Assembly (NCBI GenBank): GCA_028095005.1
Contig: CM051462.1
Location: 238,074,973-238,138,972 of the forward strand
DNA from: Rhynchospora pubera
Lineage: Eukaryota > Streptophyta > Magnoliopsida > Poales > Cyperaceae
Length of the DNA: 64,000 bases
Direction of reading: 5' to 3'
The notes under the pieces are model-generated. The model was given only the letters and a program-made list of their open reading frames with translations. It searched no databases and was not told the origin of the DNA. Each line of letters opens with the position of its first letter. The first letter of the stretch is position 1. The position numbers and the translations under genes are program-made. Of the stretch, positions 1 through 10,510 are shown piece after piece.

Positions 1-3000
1 TTTTTGCTATCCATATATCATTGTCTCCATAATTCTTGATATATTCCCGGGCTTCAAGTCTCTCGAGGCTCATTGTCCATGGAACTTGCAACGCTCGAGA
101 TACCTATATTCACAGAAGTGCAGAGAGAGGTATGTTGCATACATATTTGATTTTGATGTTCATAACTTTTATGACAGCACAGCAGGGAAGATTTATTACA
201 AATATAATTAGGGAATAAATAAGTGATAGTACAAATTCATTCAGGAAATTAATTGGGCAACACATTGGAGAAGATTTGGTATATACTTGTTAAATCTACT
301 GTTGGTTAAACTCTGTTATCAGCCTGGGTAAAATAAAACTGACTTTGAGAAGGAAATGCTTCTTTTTTTTTTTTTTTTTCCTGAGATAAGTTTACCTCTT
401 TCTCCAAAGACTTTTTCATAGACCAACTATCGAGTACTTCATTGTGCCTTAGGCAGTTTTGCAAGTGCTCTCTGGCGAAACCCTTGAATTCCTTTAATAT
501 CTTCTCTCCAGGAAATGCGACTTGACAATACCGATACAAGTTTAAAGTATCACTGATTGCTCTGGATGACCCACCTGGCCAAGTTGATGGGTTCCCGTCT
601 CTATCCTTGAAAATCTCTAATACATCTGTTCAAATCCAAGCATAAGTTCCAACAGTCAGTTTCCAGTTTCAATCTGGATTATGAAATGCGGTACTAGATG
701 CAGCAATGACCCAAAGAACCTGCCAGAAATCTGATTCCCAAGTGATTTGATGTTGTTAGAGCAGTCAATAGCCCAATTACCTATACCAATTCTGATCAGA
801 TTCATCTACCTCAGACTTGACAAAATCTGAACCAGCTGAGAAAAAGAGCCAAATTAACTCCATTTCCAAGTCACTGTACTGGATTAGACCCAAAGCAGAA
901 ATCCTACATGCTCAATACCTCAACCCATTCAACCTGACTTTTAATCTGATTTTACTATTAAAAACTTCGTCAGCTACTTCAAAATCATTTTTTTTATTTA
1001 GGCGACAGCTTTGCAAAAATGCTAATTTTAAACTTGATTGTTCCAATAAACCAGTGTTACTCAGAAACCTAAATAATTCCTACATAAAACAACTAGAGAT
1101 GAGATTATCTGAACCTAAAATGATCTAGCTCTTGGAACTGTCAAAATCTGGACAATCCGAAATATTAGAGATCTGAAGACAGTTCAAACCTGCCAATCTA
1201 TGTATAGTTGATGGTAAATTTTTGGTAGTAAAATGAGCTGATCTCATCTAAAAATGGTGGTGAAACAATTAAATGAGCTGAATATGACCTGAAGACATTG
1301 GGTAGCCTTGCAACCTCAAAAGACGAAGCGCCATGGAAGTGTCATCAATATCAGTCAAATTGGTAGTTTCTGCATACCCCATACCTTCTTTAGTCCAACC
1401 TCTGTAGAGAGAAAGAGGGAGAAAGAGTCCTTTTCATCCAGGTGCATGACACAATTGATTCTAGTAATAATGAACTGTAAATTCATGGTGGTTTCCATCC
1501 AGGTGCATGACACATCATGGAAGTGTTACTGGGAAAAAAACAAATATAATCTAAGTCCATTCACCCTCTATTGGCATATTAAATGTGACAGTGCATATCA
1601 TTGCCAATTTGATCCCCTCAATACTGCAGATTATTTTTCAGTCAGGAAATGACATGGCTCATCGCTTTTCTCCAAATTCATGCTTGCACTAATCTTGATG
1701 CAAATCAACGCTCGCTTGCTCAGGAGAAGCTTATCCAGAAGCATTGTTATCTTGTGGATGTACTAACAGTTGCGAGAGAAACGGATAAAGGTAGGGCGGT
1801 TAATAAGAAAATGCATATCTAACTGCATAATTAATGTACCTGTAAAATATATAATCAAGAGCTTCTGAAATTTCCTTTTTAAAATGGTGGTCTATCCCAA
1901 GTCTCTGGATTGTATCAACTGCCCACAGTCGCTCATAAGTGTCAACCGGATAAACGCAAGGTACTGAAAATAAATCGTGATGGTTAGCTGTTAGGTTCAA
2001 GAAGTCGAAAACTAAAGAGAGAATATTTCAACGCTTGTGTACCCTATATATAATATAATCATGTTCTACATTTACTCCCTGTCAAACCATCTGATGGCCC
2101 GGCCAATCTAGTTTATCATTTATTTTTATTTTTATTTTTGGTAAATGAAACAGCCCGTAGGCAGAAGGCTAATGTAGTTAGTCTACATGCATGTATATTA
2201 TAGACATCTATCCATCTCTCTTTCATGCCTAACATTAAATTTTGTGAAAATTTAAAAATGACAAGGGTATGGTATCCAAATTACCATGGTCCCCGAACTT
2301 ATTAACAAGCCATGTTAAGTACTGGAGGCACTTGGTGTCCTTTGTGTGCATGTATACCGCTGCAGTGGATGCTGGAGAATTGAGAAAGCTACCATCTCTA
2401 CACTGCAGTTTAAGTATTTTATCCCATTGCGCAATATCTTGCAATCCTTCTAGGCTGTATAAAGTTGTTGTCGGAACTGAGTGCATCGCCTCAAGTGGAA
2501 TTCTGTCAAATTCAGATGCAATTAAGTGCAGATTTACTATCCTAAGCTACTCTTATTTAATAAACAGTAAAAGTTGGAAATTTTAGTTCTCGTTATCTTT
2601 CATCTTTGATGGGATGCTATGGCGGATGATTATGTATCGAACTTCTATTTTGCAAATATATGTGGCACTAAGACTTAATTACGTTGGTTTACAAATACTA
2701 GCAAAAATGCCCCCAATAGAGTTGTACATGTTAGGCAATAAGATATTGTAAAATCAACGATTTTAGTATTTATATTTTAAATGAAGAATCAATTTTTTTT
2801 TTCACCTGAGGTTACCATCTAAACCACCTAAACCACCTTTCAAATCTAATTTAAAAATAAAGGGCTCATATTTGCTCTGGTTTGAAATTATTAACACAGT
2901 TTGTCTAATTGTTTACAACCGGCTGAATCAGAAAGTTAACTCACTTTTTTATTATATTCTCTCTTAAATTCATGATATCCCGTAAGCAAGGAAGATCATA

Positions 3001-4507
3001 AGGAAGCTCAAGCTCACTTTCCTTTGCCTCCTTCAAAATCCATGAAAAGACTAATTCAAATCCACTTAGCATAAGCGTTTTGCTTTCCTTCTCTAGATTC
3101 TTTATATGTTCTCGCATAAACTGCAACCCTGTTTCAAGATTACAATTCAAACCGCATGAGATTGGTGCCTGTGTGCGCATGAGATTGATTGCTAAATTCT
3201 ACATTTTATAGGCATAGTTTCACAAGAATTTTTAGTTCGTGAGAATTAACAGTGATTTCCCACGTAGTTAAAGTTTAAACATTATCTGGTAAAAATCAAA
3301 CTATGTCTGGGTACCTTTTTCAATTTGTGCTTCTCCAGTGTTCCACTGCCTCAATGCAAGAATGCAAGATAATGTGTTGAGAAGGCGATCGTAGACCAGG
3401 TACCTGGAGGGGTCTCCCCAGGATCCATCTCTCAGTTGGTTCTTGTGAACCCATTCCAGGCACATTGGGAAATGTGGCTTGGTGGGATCCATATTGGATA
3501 CAATCCTTGCCACCCATGCTGTATCATACGCTGATGGGCTGATGTGGCCACTGTCCATTGCCTGGAAATTCTCTTTGATTTCTTTCACCAATTTTTCAAT
3601 TTTATTATTGGTCTGCTCTGTCTTCAAGTCGTCCTGTATATATTGAATGTAGGTACAAATGAAACCAATATCGACAAAACAACTAATTGTTGAATTTTAA
3701 TGCCCTGGGAGAAGGAAAGTAAATTTAATTTATATAAATACAAATCTTAAGCTTGTAATGATAGTCTCAGAACATATTAAAGTTAATACCAGTATTGGGG
3801 CATTCCAATTTATAACTTCGGAGTTCACTGCATCTTTTGGTCTCAAAGCACAAATACTATCTGCAAAATTCAAAATCAGATGCAACGGCCTTTTAAGTAA
3901 ATTGTATAGTTTAGTGCACTACATGTGTGTGTGTGTGTGTGTGTGTTTTTATCCTTGTTTTTTGGAAGTAAGTAGAGGGCTCAATCCTCTACCAATTACA
4001 TAATTTTCATAAAAGCTTGTACCAGGGTTTGGGCAATTGACGTTACTAAAATACATTACTAATTCATATAGATCAGCTAATAATTACTGCTTATTTTGCT
4101 AAGACACTTCGTGACCTAAAATGTGTGGGATTTCTTTGATCAGTTATGAATATTGTCAGTCTTCAATTCGACAAATATTGATGGGTTAATTAGGACTGTA
4201 TGAAGAGATCACATGACTATGAAACATTATAGCTCGGCGCATTTACTAATAATTGAGGCAAGCATATGTAACATTTCTAAAGTCACGCAGAGTCCAATTT
4301 GGAAAGAAAAAACTAGATTAAAAGGATTTTTGTTACAATATTATCTAAGGAAAAAATGTAGAGTCCTTGGTGAAACATACCAAGAGTAAATGGATTAGGA
4401 ATTAGAGAAATCGATCTCGGAGTAAAGATAGAAAACTTAGTGCTGTCGAGGCCTTTCCTACTAAGTTGAGAGAAACCAAGCACACTTGGAGAAAGAAGGG
4501 AACCCAT
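1..4507 (-). CDS. Class II diterpene cyclase (TPS-c, copalyl diphosphate synthase-like), 5' part of gene, eight exons, continues beyond left edge
   Basis: Predicted plastid enzyme that cyclises geranylgeranyl diphosphate by protonation. Exons: 4381-4507, 3315-3617, 2945-3128, 2285-2502, 1840-1963, 1289-1401, 396-625 and 103 to the edge; phases agree at every junction. Motifs in order: SPSAYDTAWVA, RDGSWGD, YDRLLNTLSCILAL, VPTTTLYSLEGLQD, YPVDTYERLWAVD, the class II motif DIDDT (1341-1352), NLYRYCQVAFPGEKIL, and LEAREYIKNYGDNDIWIAK at the edge. This order matches CPS proteins rather than kaurene synthases. Exon 1 encodes a Ser/Thr-rich, acid-poor leader starting MGSLLSPSVLGFSQ, like a plastid transit peptide. 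The exon 2 acceptor is uncertain: 3617 keeps frame with exon 1, whereas a better-looking acceptor at 3633 does not. No stop or frameshift is seen in the part present. The two positions that hold His and Asn in ent-CPS are Tyr and Cys here, so a gibberellin role is unlikely. Confidence 0.9.
3925..3946. repeat. (GT)n microsatellite
   Basis: About 11 uninterrupted GT units in intron 1 of the class II cyclase gene (between exons 4381-4507 and 3315-3617). Confidence 0.95.
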
Positions 4508-5952
4508 TCTCTTAGTACTTTTTTTTTTTTTGCCTCTCTCAGAGTATACCGACGTGAATGTTGGGTTAATTACCTTTGTTATTTATATAGGAATAACAAC
4601 GAATACTGGCCAGTTTGTTTTCATATTTGTAGTTATTCGTAAAACATTGGCTTTTCTAGGGTTGATTTCGAATTTCTTAAAGAAAAATGAGATATTAAAT
4701 CAAGAAAAAGTTAAATTTTTCAATAAGAAATTTTCTGCCAAAGTTTTATATCAATCGAATTTAGATACAAATAATATATATTTTTTTAAAAATACACATT
4801 TAAATTATAAAAACTGATTAACTATGCAAGAATTCAAATAGAAGAACACAATAAAATTATATTATTATAAAGGTTATTATTATATTATTATAAAGGTTAT
4901 TATATTGCATCTTAGATTTATTAAGCACATATCGCTTCTAAATAAGGGGATAGAATGACACGTCACATGTACGTCATCAAACAATCAGATAAAGAATTTA
5001 AACCTTATTCTTGTTTAACTCTTTTTATATATTTTAAGTTAGTTTGTACCTTATAAATTCATCTTATAATCTTATGCATTGGAATTAATAAATAATCAAA
5101 GGATGGATAATGTACCTATAAAAAATCAAATAAATGAAGTTTGAGAGAGAGAGAGAGAGAGAGAGACCTAGGGTGCATACTAATGTACCGAAGCATCGCT
5201 GCATACCGATCCAAACTCTTCGATCTGTTTCAAAATGATGGATCTATACCGTCTAATATGATCTTCCTGTTGAAATCTCCTTGTTGACCAAATTTTATAT
5301 TTTTTTAAAATTTGTAAGTATTTTTTCGGATTAAATTTTTTTTTAAACTGTTCAGAAAAAATTAACAATTTTCTAAAATTTTAAAAAAATATAAAATTTA
5401 ATCAGCAAGGAGATTATAATAAGGAGATTATATAAGTGGGCTAACACGAATCGCTTCTTAAGCAGAGGAAAATTGTTGTTCTAAAATTGGAGTAAAAATA
5501 CCGTTCCTGGTGTGCCATAAACAAAAGAACTCGTAATTGTTGTAAATATCATTTTCTTGGTGTGTCATGAAAGGCAAGTCCTATTTAGAAAAATTTGAAC
5601 TCCGTCAATTTTTAACTCGCATAGGAAATTTTTTAATACAATCAATCTAATCCGATAGTTAGACCGTCAAAATATTTTGACTAATCCGAGAATGAAAAAG
5701 TTTATTGATTAGAATCATCACCATCATCATGAGTTTTTTTCTCACCTATCCTATCTAGCGCTTAATTAGTTCCAATGCTTATGCCTATCCCTTACCTCGC
5801 GCCACCACCTTCGACTTCCCTCCTCCCCCCTTCACACATAGTTGACCTGCCAAATACATTGGTGGACATATATGATCAATTAGTGTATCTACTAGGACAT
5901 TTAATTTATATGACATTTAGCGTATTTACCAAAACAATTAGTGTATATACCA
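4508..5952. other. Intergenic region upstream of the class II cyclase
   Basis: No coding sequence recognised. It holds a short tandem duplication near 4850-4905, a (GA)n tract at 5143-5166, and a degraded foldback-like segment at about 5180-5450. That segment shares its ACCGATCCAAAC core and its oppositely oriented GAGATT arms with the foldback element at 28755-29129. The cyclase promoter should lie at the left end. Confidence 0.6.
5143..5166. repeat. (GA)n microsatellite
   Basis: About 12 GA units at the left border of a degraded foldback-like segment. Confidence 0.95.
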
Positions 5953-6075
5953 ATGTTTTTAAAACCGGACCGGTCATAGAACCGGCTAACCAAACGGTTC
6001 AACCGGTTGAACCAATGAAAAAATCGGACAATTTTATAATAAATTTAAGCAAATTAAGGCTAAACAGTATAAAAA

Positions 6076-6160
6076 GTGGCGCTGGTCCAGTGGTTAAGCT
6101 CTGGTCTCGTTAATAAGAGCTCCAGAGGTTGACTCACGTTCACCACGGCTTCTTTTCTCC
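6076..6160 (+). other. tRNA-like (pol III A/B-box) segment, possible SINE or tRNA relic
   Basis: The segment contains TGGTCCAGTGG, close to the eukaryotic pol III A-box (TRGCnnAGTGG). About 35 bases later, AGGTTGACTCACGTTCACC loosely resembles a degenerate B-box (GGTTCGANNCC). It does not fold into a convincing tRNA by eye. A SINE head or a promoter captured by the surrounding TIR repeat are both possible. Confidence 0.3.
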
Positions 6161-6929
6161 CATTTTTTCAATGGTTTTGGACCGGACTAATTAGGATATT
6201 TACTAGGACATCTAATTAGGATATGTTTGGTTATCCAAGAATAAGGGAAAGGGAGAATGGGGAAGAGAGAGAGAAAGAGAGAAGAGTGCACAATCAAACA
6301 AGAGAAACTATACAGACGTGATGATAGTGATGACAAAGATCAAAGAAGATCCTTATCAGGTCTCAAGAGTTTATAATAGAATAAAACATCAGATTAATGG
6401 AAAACTCGAAAAATGATGCCGTAAAAGTTGCGTTAAATATCAAACTTACTTTTTCTATAAACATGTAAAAGGTACGAGTCTTTTTACTTTTCAAATTAAA
6501 CATTGAAATAAAATTTTGTTGATCACAAGCAATATTTTGAAAATCGAATCTGTCATCGAAACGGTGAAGCTATTGGGTCGATTGTTCAATCGGTCCAACC
6601 GGTCGGATCAGATTTAGAACCGGATGACGTCATAGAAAAAAAAAATTCAATTTAGTTATAATATTTCTGTAGCATTTTTCATTGATGTGATAATTTTAAC
6701 ATCAATTAAAAATCATAATTATGATATCATAATTAAAAATCATAATTATGATATTATTTCGTGGTAATTGAATAATAATTTTTCGTTGTTTTTCATTTTC
6801 TTTTTGTCTAATTCCAATTTTAGTTGACGGGTTTGAAAAGAAAGAAAGGAAACCTAGAAACCAATTAAAAAAATAGTAAACGGATAACAGAGGGATTTAT
6901 TAGTAGGGCCCACAAAGGGTTGCTCACGT

Positions 6930-7244
6930 CAGGCCTGTCAACGGTACGCATTTACCGTTTGCCACCAAGTTCCGATATAAACGAAACGAATAACGAAATG
7001 TTGAAATGTTTCATTTTCTAAAATGAAATGGTAGACAGAACATCAAATTGTACCATTTCGACTGTTCCAGTCTCATTTCAAACCTTACATGTGTACTTTG
7101 TGAAGTTGCACGGTTAACGAAACGAAATTCTGTGCTATTTCGAAAACAAAACGGTTAACATAATGGTTTTTTATATCGTTTTTCTTATGAAACGGAAACG
7201 GTTTGATGGTGTTCCGTATTTTTTTAACAAGTTTGACAGGTCTA
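6930..7244. mobile_element. Non-autonomous hAT-like element (315 bp)
   Basis: The termini are CAGGCCTGTCAACGG on the left and TTTGACAGGTCTA on the right, which are inverted copies. CTCACGT flanks both sides (6923-6929 and 7245-7251), a 7-bp match consistent with the 8-bp hAT target duplication with one changed base. No ORF. The TIR core resembles the hAT elements at 42275-42855 and 45114-48623. Confidence 0.7.
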
Positions 7245-7529
7245 CTCACGTGAAGTCGTGAAGGAAATCCCAATTTCGAGAATCGAGAAAGAATTTATAC
7301 TAGCTGATAAAAAAAACCGCCAAAAATGAAGCAACACAAAAAACTGATGGTTCTGGTTCAACGGTTTTTAGTAAAATCGGACCGAGCTATCCGGTTCGTT
7401 GTGGTTCGAAAATAGTCCAAAAACGGATCATTTTGGACCGTATTGGGGTCCGGTTCACGGTTGAACCAATCGGTCTAGTTTGCGGTGAACTAGGTGGTCC
7501 GGTCTGGTTTTTCAAAATATTGATCACAA

Positions 7530-8125
7530 GTACGAGTGAGCAAAAAACTCGTTAATCGTGAGGTAATTAGAACTCAAGCGAATGGAACTTGAGTTGGCAA
7601 AAATTGAGCTGAAGTAAGTCGGTTTGTTGACGAGTCGAGTTTGAGTTGAGATGAACTCATGCTCGTAACTCGTGAGCCGGCTTGTGACATAATAAATTTA
7701 TATTTTGAATAGTATTAATCAATAAATCATATTAAAAGATTATAAATTAATTATAACTATTTTCTTCTTATATAATTTCATTTAAAATAATTGTAACATA
7801 CTATATATTGGGTTACAAGACATATTTTATTTCAAATCAATAGAAAGAATATAAAATACAACCGTTTTTGTTTTGTTTTTTTTTTTAAATATTGTACATG
7901 TTAATAAATTTTAATACTATAATAACATATGAATTAATTAAATAAATAAAATTTTGAAGGATATATGCTTATTTCAAGCTAGCTCAAGTTAGAGACGAGT
8001 CCAGTCTGAGCTAGCTTAATTAAAAAAGCTCAAGAGTATTTTTAGCTCGGCTCAAGCCTACTCGAGTTAAAGTCAAGTCGAGTTTGAGTTGTTCTTGATT
8101 CGCTCGGACTCGAATCGTATACAGA
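7530..8125. repeat. GAGTCGAG/AGCTCGAG-rich dispersed repeat
   Basis: Two blocks rich in variants of GAGTCGAGTTTGAGTTG and AGCTCGGCTCAAGCC flank an AT-rich middle. Similar wording recurs at about 41131-41240 and 41840-41940. This is typical of a dispersed plant repeat. No coding capacity seen. Confidence 0.5.
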
Positions 8126-10195
8126 CAACCATATAGTCACATAAAAAATATAGTAAAATTAAATATCATGTACGTAGGTTCGTATATATATGCTACCGGC
8201 ATATAAAATTAGCCAGGATACATGGCCTCTCGCTCTCAATAAATAAATAATCCAATTTACTTATAAACTTTTATCTAGAATTTCTCGGAGTTAAGCTGTA
8301 TCATATTAGTTTCGAACCCGTTAAAATGAGATTTTTTTTTAAATTTGTTAAAATGAAAAATTGGATGATCCCCAAATACTGTAATTATCAGTAGCATTGA
8401 ACATGAAATGAACTGACTCGAATTAATTAATCTGTCATGATCTCCACTTAATTTAAATTTGACTTAATCAACCCAACAAAATGTAGCTAATTTGTCCGAT
8501 TTATCAAATTCAAAATAAGAATTTTTTCCTTGAAAAGCTAATTCTAGGTTCCCTCTCCATCAGACAACAGAGCATTGTGGATGTCAAGGTTCAGTTGTTA
8601 TCTGATGTTATATAGAAATTGACAAGTTGTGGAATCTGACAAGGAAAGAATAACTTGTGCGAGGGTGAAACATTTAATTAATCATGGAAGCAATTGAACG
8701 TTGTTGCCTAGTAGTTTTTTCTTTGTTGCCAAGTAGGTTTTAGTTGACGATGGAAAATTATTACATATTGAATTCGAGTAGGCTTCTTTGTCCCAAGCAC
8801 GCAAATGCCTGACAAAGAAGTATTTTTGTTACAAACTCACAGCATAAGGATGCTGGATCAATTGGAAAGCAAATCACACAAATATTTAAAATGGCTCTTG
8901 ACCATAGACCAAAATCACCGTTAGACTCGCTGCATAAAAATTTGTTGGAAACAGATCAGGCCGTAATCTAAATTCCAAAAGCAATTTTAGAACCTCCTGC
9001 TGCTTCATTAATTGAAAAGACTTAAGCTGCAGTGTGCAATAGATAGAGACTACATCAAGGTCCACAATTAAAAAAAAAATTAATAATATAAAAAGAATTT
9101 TCGTCCATACTCTTGTTACTGGAGTTTGATTCTCATTCGAGATGACTGCCAACGAAAACACATAAGTAACTAATTAATTGGGTGTACAATACAAAATGAA
9201 AAATGCAGGTCACATCATTAGCTTGTCGTAATACGTACAACGTTGATCACAAGTTTATTCAATATTTTCTTTTTTGGAAATAAGTGGATAACCTCCATCT
9301 ATTATATATTTTCTAATTCAAGAAAATTTAAAAAGAGTACTCGTAAAACGACACAATCCAATTTCAAAAAGTTTGATTGAAATGACGAAAGTTTGGTTGG
9401 AAGTGGAGAAACAAGCATAATAACACACCATAAAATTCAGCCTACTTACCCGTTCATAAAACGCATTATTCCTACTTAATGCGTTTCAGAAGAGGCTAAT
9501 TGCTTGGTTTTTATTTAAAAAAATAATTCTTTGTTTTTATTAAAATTCTTTAATATATAATCGTTTATATTAAAAATTTCTAGAGAGAGAACCCTTTCTT
9601 GCTCATATTTATCCGAAGTTCCGAAACTCTAATATATAATACATGTAGCCACGGAAAACAACAGAACAAAAACCTAAGGATACAATAATAGTACTGAACC
9701 GTCAGTTGTAAGATATTCCTTGTTTCGTTGTTTTAAAAATGAAACATGGTATTTTTTTAGCTACTCATTTTAACAAAAAAAAAAACACATTTGTGGTCAA
9801 CCGACAAATATGACCATTTTAAAACGGTCATACATACTAGATATCATTGCATTATTATGACTAGCGAATAATATTACATAACCTCAATTCAATAGCCATC
9901 AGAATATATATTTTTCGAGGGCTATAGCCATCAGAGTATCAATCAGGAGAAAATTTTCTCCGTTAAGATCAAATTTATGTAATAAAAAATAGTGAGGTTT
10001 TAGAAAAGACTCCTCGTGTTGGTATCTGCTCTGCTGTTAAGATTTGACTGAAATCCCATCTTGTTTATCTTTCCTGCTGAACATCATCTTAAACATGATT
10101 ATAGTTGAGGTAGGAGGGATTAATTAAAAGGTCTCCTATAGCAAGTTCATTCATCAATAATAAGCACTAAGATATATTGTTGGTGCATTACTGGC
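8126..10195. other. Intergenic region upstream of the TPS-g gene
   Basis: AT-rich sequence with no recognised gene, repeat border or RNA gene. Its right end should contain the promoter of the TPS-g gene starting at 10196. No confident TATA assignment was made. Confidence 0.5.
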
Positions 10196-10251
10196 ATGGC
10201 TGCACCACCGTTTAAATTTCTTCTCTCTCAAACATGTTTTGTTTCTCCAAT

Positions 10252-10256
10252 GATAC
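10252..10256 (+). repeat. Target site duplication GATAC (left) of the copia element
   Basis: GATAC here and at 14897-14901 exactly flank the LTR element. The G is the third base of an in-frame ATG (10250-10252) in TPS-g exon 1. Confidence 0.97.
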
Positions 10257-10494
10257 TGTTGAGAAATAAAGTATAAATTATAAATAAATTAGTTAGAAGG
10301 GTATAATTGTAAATTAATAGAAAAGAGTACATTGTACCGTTGGAACTTAGTGTTACTAACGGTCATATTTTGGGATGTTATATATACTAGTGCATCAATT
10401 GTAAAGAGGTTAACCGTTGAGATAAAATAAAAAGAAAACATATTTGCAATCCCAATTCTGTCTCCATTGATAACCGATATCCATATTCTTAACA
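10257..10494 (+). repeat. 5' LTR of the copia element
   Basis: 238 bp, starts TGTT and ends AACA, identical by eye to 14659-14896. It ends immediately before TGGTATCAGAGC. Confidence 0.98.
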
Positions 10495-10506
10495 TGGTAT
10501 CAGAGC
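10495..10506 (+). promoter_or_regulatory. tRNA-iMet primer-binding site of the copia element
   Basis: TGGTATCAGAGC directly abuts the 5' LTR. This is the standard plant copia primer site for minus-strand synthesis. Confidence 0.97.
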
Positions 10507-10510
10507 ATTA

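Larger units (their letters stand above)
5953..7528. repeat. Cluster of non-autonomous TIR elements with CCGGACCGG-type ends
   Basis: The left end reads CAATGTTTTTAAAACCGGAC, and the right end, read on the minus strand, is CAATATTTTGAAAAACCAGA. A further copy of the same terminus begins near 6531 (CAATATTTTGAAAATCGAAT), so at least two partial elements seem joined or nested. No transposase is visible. A 315-bp hAT-like element (6930-7244) sits inside. The boundaries are approximate and the superfamily is not certain. Confidence 0.55.

Noticed and set aside
1640..1800. Plus-strand open stretch inside a cyclase intron (AQEKLIQKHCYLVDVL)
   Set aside because: Short, no clear start or partner exons, antisense within a confirmed gene; probably intron sequence.
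626..1839. Apparent loss of the central (DxDD) exon of the terpene cyclase
   Set aside because: At first no exon was visible between 1840 and 625, but an in-phase exon with DIDDTSMALRLLRL was found at 1289-1401, so the gene is complete as far as the window shows.
1..4507. Assignment of the left gene to TPS-e/f (kaurene or geranyllinalool synthase)
   Set aside because: The intact DxDD motif and CPS-like wording (VPTTTLYSLEGL, NLYRYCQVAFPGEKI, YDRLLNTLSCILAL) fit class II TPS-c better.
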